Of a stretch of DNA of 64,000 bases, positions 62,138-64,000 are shown piece after piece; the first letter of the stretch is position 1, and the number at the start of each line of letters is the position of its first letter. The DNA is from Ilyomonas sp965219515 (GTDB lineage Bacteria; Bacteroidota; Bacteroidia; Chitinophagales; Chitinophagaceae). The notes under the pieces are model-generated. The model saw only the letters and a list, made by a program, of their open reading frames with translations, ran no database searches and was not told the DNA's origin. The stretch spans positions 4,546,971 to 4,610,970 of the forward strand of contig OZ244776.1 in assembly GCA_965219515.1 (NCBI GenBank), in the 5' to 3' direction. Both the position numbers and the translations under genes were made by a program.

Positions 62138-63448
62138 ATGCTATACTATTTATTCAACTGGCTCAGCAAAGAATTTCATCTGAGTGGTGCGGGATTGTTT
62201 CAGTTCATCACCTTTCGCGCCGTGATGTCGGTCATTCTGTCGCTGCTGATTGCTACGCTTTATGGCAAACGGTTAATCAATTTATTAAAACGCAATCAGA
62301 TTGGCGAAACGGTGCGCGATTTAGGCCTGGCAGGCGAACAGCAAAAGAAGGGAACACCTACCATGGGCGGCATCATCATCCTGCTTTCCATACTGATACC
62401 TGTTTTGCTTTTTGCCGATCTGGATAAAGTATATATCCGCCTGATGATTTTATGTACAATCTGGCTTGGCTTTATCGGCTTTTTAGATGATTACTTTAAA
62501 CTGAAAGCGCGCAAATCGGCGCAGCAGAAAGGCGAAAAATATCAGAAGAAAGATAAAGACGGGCTGGCAGGGTTATCAAAAATTATCGGTCAGGTAGGCC
62601 TGGGAATTATCATTGGCGTTACGCTTTATTTCAACAGCAATGTGGTGGTGGAAAGAGAAATTATCAGCGATACAAACGGAAAGGAAATCAATATTCGTCC
62701 CGGCGAAAAAACGCTGAACGAAATTACCAGAATGCGCGATGGAAAAGAGGTTCGTTTTGCAAGAGTAAAAACACCCATTACCACCATTCCGTTTGTAAAA
62801 ACACATGAGTTTAATTACAGCAAACTAATAAGCTGGATTGGGCCCGGCGCCGAAAATTATACCTGGCTTCCTTATATCATTATCATCACGTTTATCATTA
62901 CTGCCGTATCAAACGGGGCAAATTTAACGGATGGGTTGGATGGTTTAGCTGCCGGCGTGAGCGCCATTATCGGTGCGGGTCTGGGCGTTTTTGTTTATGT
63001 AAGCGGCAACTATATTCTGGCAGATTATCTAAACGTAATGTACATACCCAATCTGGCTGAACTGTCTGTTTTTGTGGGCGCTCTGGTGGGTGCGTGTGTT
63101 GGCTTTATGTGGTACAACGCTTTTCCGGCGCAGGTGTTTATGGGCGATACGGGAAGCCTTGCTTTGGGCGGCATCATTGCTTCGCTGGCCGTAATTGTAA
63201 GAAAAGAATTGCTGATACCCATTTTTTGCGGTGTGTTCCTGGTAGAAAATCTGAGCGTGGTAATGCAGGTTAGCTATTTCAAATATACCCGAAAAAAGTA
63301 TGGTGAAGGCAGGCGTATTTTTTTAATGAGTCCGCTGCATCATCATTATCAGAAGAAAGGATTTCACGAAAGCAAAATTGCCATCCGATTCTGGATTATT
63401 ACCATTCTGTGCGTGTTGTTTTCCATCGCAACGCTGAAGATAAGATAG
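62138..63448 (+). CDS. mraY: phospho-MurNAc-pentapeptide transferase MraY
   Basis: 436 residues, longer than the 360 of E. coli because of a loop of about 70 residues (about 168-240, VVVEREIISDTNGKEINIRP onward) seen in Bacteroidota. About ten helices. Signatures: GTPTMGGIIILLSILIPVL, GFIGFLDDYFKLK, ANLTDGLDGLAAG, AFPAQVFMGDTGSLALGG and MSPLHHHYQKKGFHESKI. It links UDP-MurNAc-pentapeptide to undecaprenyl phosphate to form lipid I in the membrane. Confidence 0.97.
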   Translation: MLYYLFNWLSKEFHLSGAGLFQFITFRAVMSVILSLLIATLYGKRLINLLKRNQIGETVRDLGLAGEQQKKGTPTMGGIIILLSILIPVLLFADLDKVYIRLMILCTIWLGFIGFLDDYFKLKARKSAQQKGEKYQKKDKDGLAGLSKIIGQVGLGIIIGVTLYFNSNVVVEREIISDTNGKEINIRPGEKTLNEITRMRDGKEVRFARVKTPITTIPFVKTHEFNYSKLISWIGPGAENYTWLPYIIIITFIITAVSNGANLTDGLDGLAAGVSAIIGAGLGVFVYVSGNYILADYLNVMYIPNLAELSVFVGALVGACVGFMWYNAFPAQVFMGDTGSLALGGIIASLAVIVRKELLIPIFCGVFLVENLSVVMQVSYFKYTRKKYGEGRRIFLMSPLHHHYQKKGFHESKIAIRFWIITILCVLFSIATLKIR

Positions 63449-63585
63449 ACCTGGATTTTTACAAGATTGGTCTGATCAGGCTAATGTAAAGTGAGTTGAA
63501 AAAATGAGAGGAAGTAACAATAATTGAACAAAACATAAATCTGGCAAATCAAAAAAATACTGGTTCAGGCGATTAAAAAAAATGT

Positions 63586-64000
63586 ATGACTGAGAGCAAA
63601 ACATACGAGGAAGTAAAACCGGCTGAGATAGAAAATATCAACTGGTCGGTGGTGATACTGGGCGCAGGCGAAAGTGGCGCAGGTGCGGCTTTGCTGAGCA
63701 AGCAGCAAGGGTATGAAGTGTTTGTAAGCGATGCAGGATTTATAAAAGAAAAGTATAAGCAGGAGCTAACGGCAAACGGGATTGAATTTGAAGAAGGCAG
63801 GCATTCGGAAGAAAGAATTTTGGCTGCGGATGAAATCATAAAAAGTCCCGGCATTCCGGAAAAAAATGAAATGGTAAAAAAGGTGCGCAGCAATGGCATT
63901 CCAGTTATCAGCGAGATTGAGCTTGCCTTTCGCTTCACGGGCGAAAGCAAAATTGCGGCTATCACCGGAAGCAACGGAAAAAGCACAACCACTTCTATGC
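63586..64000 (+). CDS. murD: UDP-MurNAc-L-alanine:D-glutamate ligase MurD (N-terminal part, cut by window edge)
   Basis: The first 138 codons are present, starting at ATG 63586 (MTESKTYEEVKPAEIENI). The dinucleotide-type N-terminal domain has VVILGAGESGAGAALLSKQQG and EIIKSPGIPE. The P-loop, AAITGSNGKSTTTSM, is the last thing in the window. It adds D-glutamate to UDP-MurNAc-L-Ala. An ATG at 63582 is out of frame and stops after three codons. Position after mraY agrees with the family order. Confidence 0.93.
   Translation, partial: MTESKTYEEVKPAEIENINWSVVILGAGESGAGAALLSKQQGYEVFVSDAGFIKEKYKQELTANGIEFEEGRHSEERILAADEIIKSPGIPEKNEMVKKVRSNGIPVISEIELAFRFTGESKIAAITGSNGKSTTTSM

Noticed and set aside
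63573..63992. Minus-strand open frame at the right edge
   Set aside because: It is the shadow of the murD start, whose P-loop and N-terminal motifs are clear on the plus strand.

Overview
The window looks like chromosomal DNA of a Bacteroidota bacterium, most likely of the Chitinophagaceae. The reasons are a SusC/SusD-type utilisation locus with its own FecI/FecR regulators, a very large protein with SprB-like repeats and a type IX secretion C-terminal domain, a class II (GlnII-type) glutamine synthetase, a MraY with the long Bacteroidota loop, promoters of the TTTG-N19-TAnnTTTG kind, and few Shine-Dalgarno sites. The assignment is by inference from gene content; no database was consulted.

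Layout. 1-4050 (minus strand): a surface-polysaccharide type operon of a dihydroorotase-like protein that has lost catalytic residues, a DUF4199 membrane protein and two glycosyltransferases. 4110-4183: tRNA-Pro(GGG) with its own promoter element and terminator. 4499-21631 (plus): an alpha-mannan type polysaccharide utilisation locus (ECF sigma factor, FecR anti-sigma factor, SusC with STN domain, SusD, SusE-like, UnbV/FG-GAP lipoprotein, GH76, SGNH hydrolase, DUF1080, GH92), interrupted before GH92 by a 164-bp MITE-like element. 21786-31478 (minus): two DUF421 proteins with zinc ribbons, an ECF sigma factor with a membrane/beta-barrel partner, a DNA ligase plus ligase-associated exonuclease, and a Maf-UbiA-KdsC-IscX-ferredoxin run. 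31479-38234: a candidate small RNA, smpB, and a nitrogen/ion block (GlnII, porin, AmtB, NhaA). 38426-44452: two exported proteins of unknown function, an intact IS5-family (IS903-like) insertion with a 9-bp target duplication, a large catalase and a truncated gene remnant. 44453-51913 (minus): a 2486-residue secreted multidomain protein carrying three near-identical 231-bp repeats. 52365-56368: a c-type cytochrome, an Nfu protein, an M16 peptidase and QueA. 56538-64000 (plus): the start of the division/cell-wall cluster, mraZ-rsmH-ftsL-ftsI-murE-mraY-murD, with murD cut by the window edge and a probable MraZ operator upstream.

How it fits together. The sigma/anti-sigma pair and the STN domain of SusC form the usual trans-envelope relay: ligand at the SusCD complex releases the sigma factor, which would switch on genes for mannan side-chain removal (GH92) and backbone cleavage (GH76). 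Glutamine synthetase, an outer-membrane porin and AmtB form an ammonium uptake and assimilation group.

The most unusual signals are a short GC-rich dispersed repeat found six times, mostly inside coding sequence (twice as an in-frame 13-codon insert in one protein and around the exonuclease/ligase junction); the MITE-like element; the pseudo-dihydroorotase; a promoter-terminator pair that may bound a small RNA near smpB; and the giant secreted protein. No CRISPR array, rRNA or phage was seen.
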